From the NCBI RefSeq assembly GCF_964204645.1, contig NC_134034.1, positions 9,667,414-9,731,413 of the forward strand: a stretch of DNA of 64,000 bases, given 5' to 3'. Positions 25,161 to 36,884 of this stretch are shown here, in pieces (the stretch's first letter is position 1; every line of letters starts with the position of its first letter). The stretch comes from Tubulanus polymorphus. Lineage: Eukaryota > Nemertea > Palaeonemertea > Tubulaniformes > Tubulanidae. The translations under genes and the position numbers were made by a program. The notes under the pieces were generated by a model. The model had not been told where the DNA came from and searched no databases. It was given only the letters and a program-made list of their open reading frames with translations.

Positions 25161-28100
25161 TCTTACGTTTTTGCGTACATTCTCATCAAAATCACGCGAA
25201 GATTATTCCATCGTATTCTAAACCTTAGCCCGCTTACCTCGTCGGTAACTTTGCCAACGTTCAAGCACGCTTCGTCCAAAATGGCGAGGATTCCTTTATG
25301 AGGCTGTTCGACCAGGTCACATATGACTTTATTGTTGAAATAGTCGACCTGCAAATTTTCTACATCTTAGAGGGATTTCATAAAATGTGGCCGCCATGAC
25401 AACACCATACCTGTCAGCGACTCACATTAGGCTACCGATGGCTACTATCTTTGGCTACCATTGGTCACGGCATCAGAAAATGACTAAATTTCAAGGAAAA
25501 TTCTTATTTGTTCTTTACGGAACAAGATGGGAAATTCAAGGCCCCCGTGGCAGGCATATCAGATATCAAATTACATTTTTCGTACAAGACACAGAGCAAG
25601 ATGGTCAATACAAAATGGACACCATGGCAGCCATCTTGGATATCAAATTACATATTCATACCCATAATTAGAGCTGGTAGGGGCAACACGCAAAATTCAA
25701 GCTGGCCACCTTGACAGCCATATTGGATTATGTAGACCATCTTACGTTTTCTTAATTATAAGGAAAATTTGTTGATAAGTTTGGCAATGAGGGGAACGAG
25801 GGGAATGAGTGGAGCGAGGGGGACGAAAGGAATGAGTGGAACGAGGGGAACAAGAGGAATGAGGGGAACAAGAGGAATGAGGGGAACGAGGGGAATGAGT
25901 GGAACGAGGATGAATGATCGATACTCACGTGTTGCCACTGTATCCCCTCGCGATTATATTCGTCCTGTTCTTGTTTTAAAACCAATTCGATGAACAACTG
26001 TTGTAGTTTCTCGTTGCAGTAGTTTATACAGAACTGTTCAAAACTGATGCAAAAGAAAGAATCTAGAAAACTGTATAAATTGGTCGGAGGTTTTCGGAGG
26101 ACACATCACGGTTATTGGATGGGGGGTTTCATGTTGATGACGCAATCATTTGGTCCTAAATAACCCCGGGAAGGTTTTAGCATACATGTAGTTTAAAACG
26201 TGAATTATAGCAAGGAGACATTAGATTTAGATAAAATCGTAACAAAATGAAATATCATCAGCCGTTTCGGAAGATATCTCCCTCTGTGAGGAAATTAGCG
26301 AACTAGCCTATAGCCATCCAGTGACGAAGTTCATGACCTATTTTTCTTGATGCTGTAACGTCGATATGTTTACGTCGTTTCCGCTTTAACCGGAAGAAGA
26401 TGACAATAAGGAAGATCGAAACATTGAAATATAAATCAATTAAACTCCATTAACCCTTTCAGTGCTGACTAATCAATACCATATAGTACTGGAGATAATT
26501 TGAAAATTTTGAAAAATTCCACCCTAGTGCGTTGAATAAGGGGAATACCACTATAGTACGTCTGCACCGTGGCGTGGTATATCATGAGTTACTAATATTT
26601 CACTGTGTTTGACAGGTGCTGCCATCTTTCAATAGAGATAAAAACTAATTACTAATTACAGCAAAATCAATCACTGATTCATACACCGCACTGCGGTGTA
26701 GATGCACTGAAAGGGTTAAGACATAATTACCGATATTACCTGTTATTGTCGAATATTTCGAATCCGTAAATATCGAGAACTCCTATGACGGTATTCTTCC
26801 CGTGACGGATGACATCTGCTTTCATTTCGATTGCGTGATTGATTCGCCCGACGATCCACGAGAACATCCTCTCATAGACGGCCTAATTCGAAAAAATTAG
26901 AATAGCGTAAAAATTTCCGATCAGGTGTGTCGAGGGTTATGTTTAGAGGGGGGAGGGACAAAAATATTTTAGGATACCTTATCACATCATTAGGGGCACC
27001 TATAAGCCAAAGCCATGAAGCCGAGTCAAGCAGTCCGGGATCTTCCCCCAGCAATTTTTAAAATTTTAGTCTCGTCTGAGGCCATTTCAAGGCATCCTTA
27101 ACAAAATTTTGGATCAAGAGAAAGCTTTTTATTAACATTTTTAGGGGCATCTCAAGAGATTCATAGGGGAAAAGACCCCACCAAGCTACCTTTGACTGCG
27201 ACTGATGTTATCAGCCAATGCTGAAATTGAGCACACCCAGAGACACCTTTTGATGCCTTCGAATGCCGTTTCCACTTTTAGTTTCACCTAAAAGCGTAGC
27301 TATGAATCATAAACTCTGATTCCTCTGATGATCTGATCGCGTAGATAGGTCGCGAAAAGTCGTCGTCGTACCTTTGCGAAAGCGTCCCTGGCGTAATAAG
27401 CATCGATGACCGTGTGTTGTTTTTCCATGATTTCACCGCGGGCCGCGACGACCCGATAGCACAACGCTTTCTCCAACTCCGCCTCGTCGACCGATAACAA
27501 CGTGGCGATATTAGCGAGAATATCTTTATCCGGAATACTAGCGTGGTCGCCTTCTTCGTCGAACTGCAGGTTTCCCTGAAACAACGTAATCAATAATCGC
27601 TTGATTCATCGCTAACTTGTAACTCAGTATTCCTGAAGATGACTATTAGTATATAATCGAAACGTTTCATAAACTACCAGCTCAAGGAAACATTTTCAGA
27701 CTTAATCTTATCGTTATCGTTGTGGGATTCCCGTTATATATTATCGATACAGTAAAATAATGACTAGGCTAGAAAAAATTCATACCAGATTCTCATTTCG
27801 GCTTAACTTGAAGTTGACCCAGCTGGCAGCTTATCTACCGTGTATGTTACTTTTTTCTTAAAATTATGATCAAGCTAACAATAACTGAATCCATTAGACC
27901 TGGCGGAAATGAACTGATTACAAATTTCAACGCAGTTTAAAAAATGACCCGGCTGATCAGGAGAATCAAGGTTCCGCAATAGTTTTATCGGAAATAAACT
28001 AGAAATGATTTTGATTTAGAGAGTATTTTGCAGACCACCCCAGATAAGACCACTTGAATATCTCTTCCAACTTTTTTTAATAGCCTATTTCCCAAAATTG

Positions 28101-31100
28101 AAGTAGTTCTAAAGGTGTTTTGGGCATTATGTTCAAATTGAAGGAGCACCTTTAAAAGCAATTTCTGTTTAGGAGTTATAAAGACATCAAGGAATCGCAG
28201 GGACCCCGTTATAAAGGATCACACAGGATTGCAAAACGCGCATCTCTTACCAGATGTAAAACCGACGCGACGACTTTCCACAAAGTTTCCGCGTGTTTGA
28301 ACGGGAAGCCGATCGCTTTCATCGCTTCCAGAACACCGCGATAGTCTCCGCGATCGTTGATAGATGGCACCGTCTGATCGCCGCCTTGTCCGAGGAATAA
28401 ATAGACGCCGGTGTCACGCGCGAGTCGTAGCTCCAAAAGTTTCTTATCGGTGGCGCCGGTTAGCAACTGCAACGAAAAATTCGAAAATATTTCCGCCGTT
28501 CTTTTGCGTTAGTCTTTTTTTTCCCGCGCCATTTCGAAGAAATCGCGAAAATGACGAAAATAAGTACCTGGTAAAATGCGTGAAAATTTCTTTCTCCTTC
28601 TTGTTGGTGGACGACCCGTGACTGTGGAAAAATAGGTATTTACGAAATCATTTCTGAATAACATTCGAACAATAAAAACATTCTGAATATCGCTCAATTA
28701 TTGCTTCATATTGATGCGAAAGCAGCAGAAACCCTTATAATGATATTCAAACAAACAAAAAAAACATGCCTGACGCAAACAACTCTTTTTCGAAACAAAA
28801 AAAAATCCTTGGAACTTATTTGTTTTCGTGCTAAATTTGTCCAGTTAAATTTCCACATAATTTCAACACGCAATGAAATTCGAATAATTACATTTACGCA
28901 ACCGCAAAACAATAATGGAGTAATAACTTCCTGAATTTACATCACCTAGCTGTCGTTTAGAGAGATAGCTGATCTTGCACGTGATGCCATAGTTTGCCGA
29001 TTATTGCTTAACACAACACGAGATAATCAGGAATCAGTTCCTAAGTCAACTCATCGAAAATGAACTGATATTAATTCAGAGCAATTAACTCTTAAGTACC
29101 GGTGGAGTCAGGTTCTGAGTAATGATTCAACTCATTGAAAATGAACTGATATTAATTCAGAGGGTGTAGGGGCATCTCCAAGGGAAAGCACAGATAAAGC
29201 CCAACGGTATTCCAGAACCCTCGGAACCCCCTACCATGTTTACGTATACCCTATAGCCACAATATCTATTTCGACGAGAACAAATTTCCGAAATAGCGAC
29301 GACCAACCTTTTCGAGTAGATAATTATTGATATGTCCGCCGATCGGGTCGCCTTTGAAATCGAAGTTGATGTCCATGTATTTGCCGAAGCGACTCGAGTT
29401 ATCGTTGCGATTCGTTTTCGCGTTCCCGAACGCCTCCAGAATGCAGTTCGACTGAATCAACACGTTCTTCACCCTGCAAAATAGAATCGCACGAATTCAC
29501 AGATTTCTAACGCAATTTTCTTTTTTTTCCGGAGCCAGTTTTTAAAACTGGACACCGAGTTTCGGCGACGGACGTTTTTTGACGAAGCCGAGATTTAAAT
29601 TCTTGGAGTGACTTCTATTGGGATACACGAAGCGCATGAAAAACAAAACATGACTTATTAATGCGATGATCGATTTTGAATTGACAACCGAACCGATGAT
29701 AACGCGTAACTTTCTCGTGTTAAAACGCGACTGATCTTAATCATCTACGATGAACTCGGTCTGAAGAATATTCACATCGATACAAACTGCGACCAAAGAT
29801 TGACGACTTTCAAACGCGATCTGAGTTTCACTCCGAAAACATGGCTTCACAATAATTTACTTAATTACTAGAAAGGCTAATTTGAAACTTTCTCGTTTAA
29901 ACGCAACCTATTTTACAGGGTAGGCCGAGCTACAAATAAATTACCTTTCTACTTCTTTCTGTTGACTGACGTTTGTTATAGCAGCGATGTATCTCATGAT
30001 TATTTTCGACGCTTCCGTTTTTCCAGCTCCACTTTCACCTTGAAATCAAAATAAAAATCCGATTAGATCTTTGACATCCGGTCTATGAAACCAAACGCAG
30101 GTTAAGAATTGATTCCTAGAGATAACCAATCTAAGAGCTGGTACCCAGTTTGAGGATTTTTCGACGACATAACTTTGAAAGCCTATTCAAGCCCTGAAAT
30201 CATCCTGTATCTCTAGTAGAAATGTTCGGGAATATTTTCTATTCATAGTGTGGGGTTTCCTGGATCAGTCATTACTGGATGTAAGGGATTTTCAAGGAGA
30301 AAACTTTAAATTTCGATGAAGCGTCTGCATCACTTTCATATCCTAATTACTGTACACTCCCCCTAAATCAGTACAGTTTACCTCAGTAAACTATTAATTC
30401 AGTGGTTCGCAAGCAAACTTTTATCCTAAACACTACCTAAACTTGGTTACTAATTCGCAAAGCTTTAAAAGATAAGCTTTTTATCAGGTGAAGCAAATCC
30501 TGGTCCCAACTGTACCGATTTAGGAGTAATCTATAAACTATTACAACTAAAATATCTTTAATTGCCTATTTCTCAAAATTAAAGGAGTTTCAAGAACCTT
30601 TAAAAGCATTTTCAGCTTAAAAGGAGGTTTCAAGGAATTAAGGAACCATAGGTACCCTGGGGCCAGTTGCAAAGTCGTGACCTAAGTCCAAAAGTGGTCT
30701 TAAGTTGTTAGATTGGCTATAGAACTAAGATGGTCTTAGACTGGTCTAAGCCATGACTATGCAACCGGCCCCCAATTTATTATATATTTCTTTCATTTAT
30801 CGTTACAACACGGATTTATGGTGTTTTATAAAATTTATTGCAAACGCGATACACACACACATCCAGGGCCATACAGTGACTACAGCACAGTGAAAAAAGG
30901 GCACCAACTTTGAAAAGGGCCAATTAATGCCCAGCGAGTGAGTTTGAGTTTGAGTGCCATTTATTGGTATCATGCCACTAAATTTGCCTTCACATTCAAT
31001 TTGCTTGTGCCTTTTATAGATTTTTGGTGAAATTTGCCCTTTTTCGATTAAATTTATAGAGCAACAATATTGTCTCTTTTAGAATAGTGCCCTATTGAGT

Positions 31101-32160
31101 ATAGGCTAAAAGAAAAATGCCTTAGATTGCCTTTCATGATTTTGGGAAATTTATTTCATTCACATTTTGCTTTAGGCCTAGCACAGAAAGGCAATTATTT
31201 TCTATGGCGCACAAATTGTGTGCCCTTTACTTTTTTCCCGAAACATAAATTTTTCGAGGGCAGTTGAAAACTGCGACTACCGCACGTGCTGCATGTGCGA
31301 TAGTCTGGATCCGTGCCTGACGCACGTACACGCACACACGTACCCGATATGACGATGCAGGTGTCTCGCGACTGACGTTTCATAGTTTTATAAGCCGCGT
31401 CGGCGATCGCGAATATATGCGGCGGTCGTTCGTAGATCTCTCGTCCGCGGTAGTCATCGATGACGTCGACGCTGTACTGATCGACAGCGCGATACGGGTT
31501 CACGGATACGACTACCTCACCGATATACGTGTAAATCTTACCGTGTTTGAACCTGCGCGAAAACAGAAGGAAAATTCAATTAATTCAACTTATGCTTAAA
31601 CTTCGAGGTTAATGACGCGAATGATGTGAGGATACACCAGGTGTCGCTAGGGTGCAGTAGGACATCAATTCATTACCACAACAATAGAGGATTGCACTTG
31701 TGGCAAGTGAGGATTCTCCAGGTGTCGCTAGTTTGCAGTAAGACAAGAATTTATCACTGCTGAAAACTTGTTTACCAGTGCAGAAAACTAGTTTATTCTG
31801 AGTTAAAAACTTGGCATTGACCTCAAAAATTTTCAAAACTAAATTTACGTCCCGGTGCGATTCAAGAAAGAATAGGTAGGCCTACAAATGATAAATTGTA
31901 CACATATGTTTACTTGAATCTGTCTGTAAAGCCTCTTGACAATGATTAATAGATGAATATCTTTAATTTTTGACACATATATAAGGTTAGTCTATGTTGA
32001 CCCTTGGCCTATTTGAAAAATCAATTTTTTGATTGATTCCTTGCTTTTAAACTACTCGCCTGACATTTAGATTCGATGTAAACGAATTCAATGAAAGATC
32101 GTCCAATAAACAAAAATCACCGACACCAAATTCCGGCCCTTCGTGTATGGCTGCCATCAT
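15942..32160 (-). CDS. Myo1D: unconventional myosin class I, Myo1D/Myo1G type
   Basis: A single-headed actin motor with a lipid-binding tail; orthologs act at membranes and control left-right chirality in flies and vertebrates (family knowledge). Coding exons: 32160-32060, 31552-31344, 30038-29945, 29473-29308, 28621-28568, 28466-28251, 27575-27372, 26882-26740, 26043-25929, 25348-25238, 25117-25058, 24409-24264, 23432-23300, 22276-22110, 20755-20551, 19842-19721, 19035-18789, 18305-18090, 16877-16729 and 16137-15942. All junctions keep phase and give 1017 residues (human MYO1D has 1006). Visible motifs are P-loop GESGAGKT (about 104-111), switch [17 protein letters not shown], switch [13 protein letters not shown], the [17 protein letters not shown] segment, an IQ-like [16 protein letters not shown] near 706, and a TH1 tail from about 800. 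Intron 1 has a GC donor (CAG|GCGAGT); the others are GT-AG. Start chosen at MMAAIHEG; the frame stays open upstream to an ATG at 32325. The tail end is Asn-rich and divergent. Family assignment is secure; Myo1D versus 1G cannot be split outside vertebrates. Confidence 0.96.
16222..16556. repeat. about 33-bp minisatellite in Myo1D intron 19
   Basis: About ten units containing CCGCCCTGCCTATTACTCCT and CAAGCCCCCGTAT. Plus-strand frames stay open as Pro/Ala-rich pseudo-protein. The array lies between Myo1D coding exons 19 and 20, antisense to the gene, and is not coding. Confidence 0.92.
17097..18064. repeat. 21-bp minisatellite in Myo1D intron 18, about 46 copies
   Basis: Unit CGAGCTACTGAACCCACCCTG (21 bp, so no frame change) with CGCTCC and CGCCCC variants. 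Minus-strand frames read through as GSVARRV or FSSSQGG heptads for up to 247 codons. These are artefacts of the repeat: they lie inside an intron, and read-through from exon 18 meets a stop (GTG TAA) before the array. The array begins only 26 bp past the exon 18 splice donor. Confidence 0.95.
18335..18670. repeat. dispersed repeat, AAGGAGTTT family
   Basis: A roughly 330-bp repeat with CTAAATCAGCACTATAGG-like and TTTAAAGGAGTTTTGGGCA-like segments, in Myo1D intron 17. Related copies lie at about 28060-28210 (partial), 30297-30655 and, reversed, 62965-63305. It is non-coding; class unknown. Confidence 0.65.
19249..19530. mobile_element. piggyBac-like MITE, TTAA ends (copy 1)
   Basis: Begins TTAACCCTTTCAGTGC and ends GCACTGAAAGGGTTAA. 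Shares an interior with copies at 20790, 26450, 41081, 53850 and 54942, including GATGGCAGCACC-like sequence and the palindromic CACCGCACTGCGGTGT-type segment. TTAA at both edges followed by CCC fits piggyBac-type target duplication. There is no ORF. It lies in Myo1D intron 16, reversed relative to copy 2. Confidence 0.85.
19540..19620. repeat. dispersed repeat containing ACTCGGTCTGAAGAATATTC
   Basis: A copy of a repeat with GATGAACTCGGTCTGAAG and CACATCGATACAAACTG. Other copies are at about 29735-29840, 52790-53080 (about three, reversed) and 55740-56050 (two, reversed). Non-coding. Confidence 0.65.
20790..21071. mobile_element. piggyBac-like MITE, TTAA ends (copy 2)
   Basis: Edges TTAACCCTTTCAGTGC and GCACTGAAAGGGTTAA, with the shared interior CTGTCAAACATAGTGAAATA. 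It starts 35 bp upstream of the Myo1D exon 15 acceptor, in intron 14. Confidence 0.88.
21424..22016. repeat. cluster of CCAGTTCCACAGT inverted-repeat elements
   Basis: Several direct and inverted copies of a short element with ends CCAGTTCCACAGT and ACTGTGGAACTGG and interior GAGTTAACTC and AGTTCATTTTCAATGAG. They lie in Myo1D intron 14. Another element type (AGTTGCTCAAAAGTTGGTTA, with its inverted mate near 21890) is nested inside. Non-coding. Confidence 0.7.
22340..23100. repeat. 80-bp satellite array, about 9 copies, Myo1D intron 13
   Basis: Units of exactly 80 bp contain GTGCTTCCACCAGGTGTTGC and TAGTGTGCAGTAGGACATCA. Divergence rises along the array: the first copies read AATGGAGGATTTCGC, later ones AATAGAGGATTCCAC. 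Shorter arrays of the same unit are at 31618-31765 and, in INPP1, at 40395-40670. Confidence 0.93.
23940..24235. repeat. (ATT)n tract followed by a possible retroelement 3' tail
   Basis: About 23944-24073 is an imperfect ATT/ATC triplet run. It is followed by CTGAACGTCCTAGTGATTG and a segment ending AAATAAATTACATTACATTA, which resembles the 3' tail of a non-LTR retroelement; that identity is a guess. It lies in Myo1D intron 12. Confidence 0.6.
25785..25922. repeat. G-rich minisatellite in Myo1D intron 9
   Basis: Imperfect units of GAGGGGAATGAGTGGAAC and GAACGAGGGGAACAAGAG. The array stops a few bases short of the exon 9 splice donor (exon edge at 25929). Open frames across it (GMSGTRGTR and the reverse) are repeat artefacts. 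Confidence 0.85.
26450..26719. mobile_element. piggyBac-like MITE, TTAA ends (copy 3)
   Basis: Edges TTAACCCTTTCAGTGC and GCACTGAAAGGGTTAA, same orientation as copy 1. It ends 21 bp before the Myo1D exon 8 donor edge at 26740, in intron 8. Confidence 0.88.
30297..30655. repeat. dispersed repeat, AAGGAGTTT family
   Basis: Longest copy of the family also found at 18335 and 62965, containing GAAGCGTCTGCATCACTTTC and CTCCCCCTAAATCAGTACAG. It lies in Myo1D intron 2, directly beside the MITE at 30659. Confidence 0.65.
30659..30773. mobile_element. 115-bp MITE with GGGGCCAGTTGCA ends
   Basis: Inverted ends GGGGCCAGTTGCA and TGCAACCGGCCCC flank a compact interior with TTAAGTTGTTAGATTGG. It is a near-complete unit of the element that is tandemly expanded at 300-730 and 36885-37165. 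It lies in Myo1D intron 2. Confidence 0.8.
31618..31765. repeat. two copies of the 80-bp satellite unit
   Basis: Contains CCAGGTGTCGCTAG twice, with GTGCAGTAGGACATCAA and AGAGGATTGCACTTGTGG. It lies in Myo1D intron 1, just past the exon 2 acceptor region. Confidence 0.8.
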
Positions 32161-35100
32161 TGCATGCTCACAGTAATAATTAGTTAACTTAGCGAAAAAT
32201 TCTAATTGGAAAAAAATCCCGAACGCTACTGATATTGAGTCATCGGCGGCCGACTGACCGTACGGTGCTGCCACCTCATACTTCCTACAACATCCTCGCT
32301 TGCCAGCTGTAGCCAATAAAATCATAGACTAGGTAGAGACCGGAAACCAGTCTAATAAAATCTTTTACTATAGTCGTTCTAGGTTGAGAATCCAGATCGT
32401 CAAGGTTATGTTTTAAGAGCCCAAAGGGTCAGAGTTAGGTTAGGATTAGAGGGAGACTTAGGTTAAAGATTAGGGTTTAAAGAGAAAAACAATAGGTAAA
32501 TGTAAAAAATAATAAAAAGTTGCTTAGCCGGTACTCTGTGCGAATGTTCAAATCCCATTTTTGAAATTAACATCGCCGAATATGACTAAACATTTTGAAA
32601 AACTGAAAGATAATTATTTAAGAACTATTTTGAGATTTCCTGTAAACACTAACACTACATTAATGGGTGATGCTGAAAAGTGCCGCAATGCCGCTCTGTT
32701 AGATGAAGTTGGTCGGACATTTGACATTTTGATGATAAACAGGGCTTAATTCAAATGTAGTGTTTTCCTAGAGTTATCCTGTCGAGTAGACGGGCATCGA
32801 GCGCCCGATCAACTTTTCTTTATGATAATTGGCCCATAGTAATAATCTCACCATGCGGCGGGCTGTGAGTATATGCGGAAGTTATTCAGTGTGGCTTTGG
32901 CTTCAAAGCTGCCGGGATCAACTTTGGTTTTCGTAGCTAGTCACTAATGGTCGGAAGAACTAATAACCGAACACACTATAGTTCGGTCGTAACGTATTCC
33001 ACAGTTTCAACCACCTTGGACATGGGCCCGAACTATAGCGACCGTGCTCAATTGCGTGGTCGACCATTTCCGGACCTTGAACTTGAACTTTAATTTTATT
33101 GCTCCATATAATATACAAGTTACATAGGAAATGACATGCAATAAAATATTAACATCAAAACACAGGAAAAACAGTACAAAAGTGGACATACATTTTTCCA
33201 AATATTTGCAAATAAAATATGTGAAATGACCATAGTTCCGACTAACTGACATTCGGTTTCATTTAGTTCGATTATAGTCGACTAATTCCGAGACCGAAGA
33301 TCGCCCTGGGTGATCATTTCGCGTTTGGCCGAGTGTGCGTATGTGTATTATGTCCTGTGGCGAGATTCTAAGCTATTTGAGCCTGACGTTCTGGGTATCG
33401 TCGCTGAGTTTGTTTGACCAGCAAACCGGAGGCTCTGGCCTGACGTTTTGGTCAAACGTCGTGAGTTTGCCTGACCAACAAACCGGAGGCCAAGACAGTC
33501 ACATTTTGGTCAAACATCGTATGGATCCACGTAGGCTTGTGAGACATGTATTTGTAGCCTGACAGACGTTCTGGGTATCGTCGTTGGGTGACCAGCAAAA
33601 CGAGGCTCTGGCCTGGCGTTTTGGTCAAACGCTGTAGAACCGTAGAACCTGACGTTTTGATCAAACGTCGTGGGTCTACTTTGGAAGTAGACCGGAGATA
33701 GAATTTTGAAGGAGAACGATGATTGTTTCGGCCCATTGAATACCCATGTATGCGTAGGCTTTTCATGGATTTGTCTTTTTACCCGGTCGGTCAGCTCTAT
33801 TGTGTTAAGTAGATTTCGCGCGTTTAGTCGAGCGCATTCAGTCCGTCGCTGTTGACGTTGTTTTCAGTCGGCACGATCGTTTCTTGTCATTCAGAAAAAA
33901 AGAAATTAAATTAATATCTAAATATCGATTATATTTAAGTTTATATAGGTACATGAACAACATTTTTTATCGAATAAAGTTAATAAAAACATGTAATTTA
34001 CCCGCAATGAAACTGAAAAATGGATAACTCTTCGATTACTGACAACCATAGATAGACAAGGTTATTTGTCATTACGCGAGTATCAATCTGCAGCCAACAC
34101 CTCACTAAACTGGCATTCAACTGTAAAGTGTGGACGATCAGTTTTTGAAAGTGTGCCTATAAAATGTCTAATGTCTGGTGTTTGTAGTTCATTTTCAATT
34201 AAAAATGTCTCCTGTGAAGTTCAGAACACACGTGAAGTGTGTACGATCAGTTTTTGAAAGTGTGTTGATAAAATGTCTAATGTCTGTTATTTGTAGTTCA
34301 AATAAAAATAAAATGTCTTATGTCTGAGGGTTTAGGCTGCAGATAGCTAACTGTAGTAATCTTAATCACACATATCTAGCCCACAAATGATTTTTTCTTA
34401 CAGCATAAAAAGGAATCTACGGTAAGCGGTGTACCAGTCTATTCAGTAATCCATTCAAATTGGTAGAACAATAAAAGGTTATTCTGTATTTAGTTAGTAT
34501 TTTCTAATGCGAAACGGTCCGAAAATCTATACCGGTATTCACTTATATACCGGTAACGTTTCGACTATAGGCGGAGATTACTGTATATTAGGAAAAATAT
34601 CATAGATAGCGATGAAAGTGATAAAGAGTCAAAAAATAATCTCAAGAAATTAACCTGAATAAATGAAACGAGAGCATTCTTCACGTCGGGCATAGGTCGA
34701 CTGTAAAGACCCGCCTTCATGAGAAAGCCAACCACTCTAGTCACAAGTAACACATTCCTATTTCACGACTGACTTGGATTAGGCTAATATAAAATGATAC
34801 CTTGTTTCTCTTAATCGCCCGGGTCATTTTGAAAACTGCAATAAGATTTATAATCAGTTCACTTCTATAACTGCCACATCTGTTATTGTTAGCTTGTTCC
34901 TAATTTAAAAAAAAAAAGTAATGCGGGTCAACTTACAAGCTCAGCAGAAAAGGCCAAACAAGGTATCAATTTCTTTAGCTGTATGAAACCAGAATTTAGT
35001 TAATTTTGTCACGCAATGAATGAAGGAGATTTCATTTTTTGCATGATTTTTCAACGAAATACAATGCCTAAAACGTAATACAAAACGGCTCAATACAAGA

Positions 35101-35200
35101 TTCTTAATAACGAACAATTCTTCTTTTGAAAGTGTTTAATTATATAAGTTGAACCTAATTAGCAGATTATCGATACTCTGAGAAGGAAGACACCTTTCAT
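32161..35200. other. Myo1D upstream region, no further gene supported
   Basis: Between the Myo1D start and the INPP1 end. It contains a tandem/dispersed repeat at 33350-33700 (CTGACGTTTTGGTCAAACG-like, five or so copies) and a reversed 115-bp dispersed repeat at 34100-34330. Two short open frames (32561-32749 plus, 34565-34753 minus) have no domain or convincing splice pair. The Myo1D promoter is presumably near 32.2-32.4 kb, but no core element is clear. Confidence 0.5.
33350..33700. repeat. imperfect tandem repeat, TTTGGTCAAACG type
   Basis: Phrases CCTGACGTTTTGGTCAAACG and GACCAGCAAACCGGAGGC recur about five times at 50-110 bp spacing. TTTGGTCAAA is itself nearly palindromic. Non-coding, upstream of Myo1D. 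Confidence 0.7.
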
Positions 35201-35339
35201 CATCGTCGTCGTCGTCATCATCATCGTCATCATCATCATTGACAAGTAGAATGATGTTCGTTTACAGAACAGTTTAAAAAGAAACCTTCATTTTAAAGCA
35301 TTTGATAAGAACTAAAATCAAACCATTGTTAGCAACAAC

Positions 35340-35815
35340 ACGTGATAAATAGACATGTACATGCGATAAATGAACATGCACATGTGATGAATGAACATGC
35401 ACATGTGATGAATGATCATTCACATGTTATCGATGTAAATAGGTACATGTGATACATGAATAACAATAGTAATAACGATAATAATAATGAGATAAATGAA
35501 CTTCATATGAGATAAATTGACATGTACATGTGGTACATGAACATGTGGTACATGTACATGTGGTACATGAAAGATAATAACAATAATGAGATGAATGAAC
35601 ATTCACATGAGATATACGTGATCATTCACATGCGTTAAACATGTACATGTTATAAATGAACATGTACATGTGCATGTGGGTAATCAATATTCGGACATGA
35701 GCATGTAATAATCACAAATGCACATGGCAATAAATAGAGATGGACAAAATAGACATGTACATGTGATAAATAAACATGTACATGTGATAAATAAACATGT
35801 AAATGTTATCGATAT
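35340..35815. repeat. CATG-rich palindromic tandem repeat
   Basis: Imperfect units built from ACATGTACATGT, ACATGTGATAAATGAACATG and GGTACATGAACATGTG, about 20-30 bp each. The core ACATGT is self-complementary, so the whole tract can fold or offer many identical sites. It runs directly into the 60-bp array at 35821. Confidence 0.85.
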
Positions 35816-35820
35816 TCTTC

Positions 35821-36475
35821 CTTGAGCGGAGTCTACTGTACCATCCAACTCAGATATCACTCTCCAGTCAAAAGATCCTGACTTGAGCGGAGTTTACTGT
35901 ATCATCCAACTCAGATATCACTCTCGAGTCAAAAGATCCGACTTGAGCGGAGTCTACTGTACCATCCAACTCAGATATCACTCTCGAGTCAAAAGATCCG
36001 ACTTGAGCGGAGTCTACTGTACCATCCAACTCGGATATCACTCTCGAGTCAAAGGATCCAACTTGAGCGGAGTCTACTTTATCATCCAACTCAGATATCA
36101 CTCTCAAGTCAAAAGATCCTGACTTGAGCGGAGTTTACTGTATCATCCAACTCAGATATCACTCTCAAGTCAAAAGATCAGACTTGAGCAGAGTCTACTG
36201 TACCATCCAATTCAGATATCACTGTCAAGTCAAAAGATTCGACTTGAGCTGAGTCTACTGTATCATCCAACTCGGATATCACTCTCAAGTCAAAAGATCA
36301 GACTTGAGCGGAGTCTACTGTATCATCCAACTCAGATATCACTCTCAAGTCAAAAGATCAGACTTGAGCGGAGTCTACTGTATCATCCAACTCAGATATC
36401 ACTCTCAAGTCAAAAGATCAGACTTGAGCGGAGTCTACTGTACCATCCAACTCGGCTATCACTCTCAAGTCAAAA
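35821..36475. repeat. 60-bp satellite array, about 11 copies
   Basis: Same 60-bp unit as at 11404, same orientation, with GACTTGAGCGGAGTCTACTG and CTCAAGTCAAAAGATC. Copies differ at a few positions (TCAGATATC/TCGGATATC; TGTACC/TGTATC). It lies downstream of the INPP1 3' end. Confidence 0.95.
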
Positions 36476-36884
36476 CAAATTTTGTCCTGTCCAAAAACAA
36501 CTGACCTCAGTGGAGTGTACCGGTTTGTTCACAATTAAAGCCCTTAGCTTTAGTGTAAATCATTTTAACATAAAATTTTGCTACATTTACAATAAACATG
36601 TTGTATATAATACAATGCCCTAAAGATAACTGACCACTCGCAAACACAGTAAACCCTGTCTGTTTGGATCATTTTGGGACTAGATAGATTATTCTGGTTT
36701 ACAGGAAATCCAAATTCAATATTACTGTATTCAATAATTGCTCTTTTGAGTTACATTAAGTATACACAATTACAATTATACTGTATAACGATAGAGAAGG
36801 ACACAGGACGAGTTGAGTTGTTCGACTGATCCAGGTTTAAACCACGAGTTCGACCAGACCTTTTACTGCACGGACAGAACTTTT

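Noticed and set aside
32561-32749. 62-codon plus-strand frame upstream of Myo1D
   Set aside because: No family match, no splice sites, and AT-rich codons unlike real exons here.
34565-34753. Minus-strand frame with VTRVVGFLMKAGLYSRPMPD ending at a CAG|GTTAAT donor
   Set aside because: Looks briefly exon-like, but the upstream acceptor is poor, it does not fit Myo1D or INPP1, and no partner exon was found.
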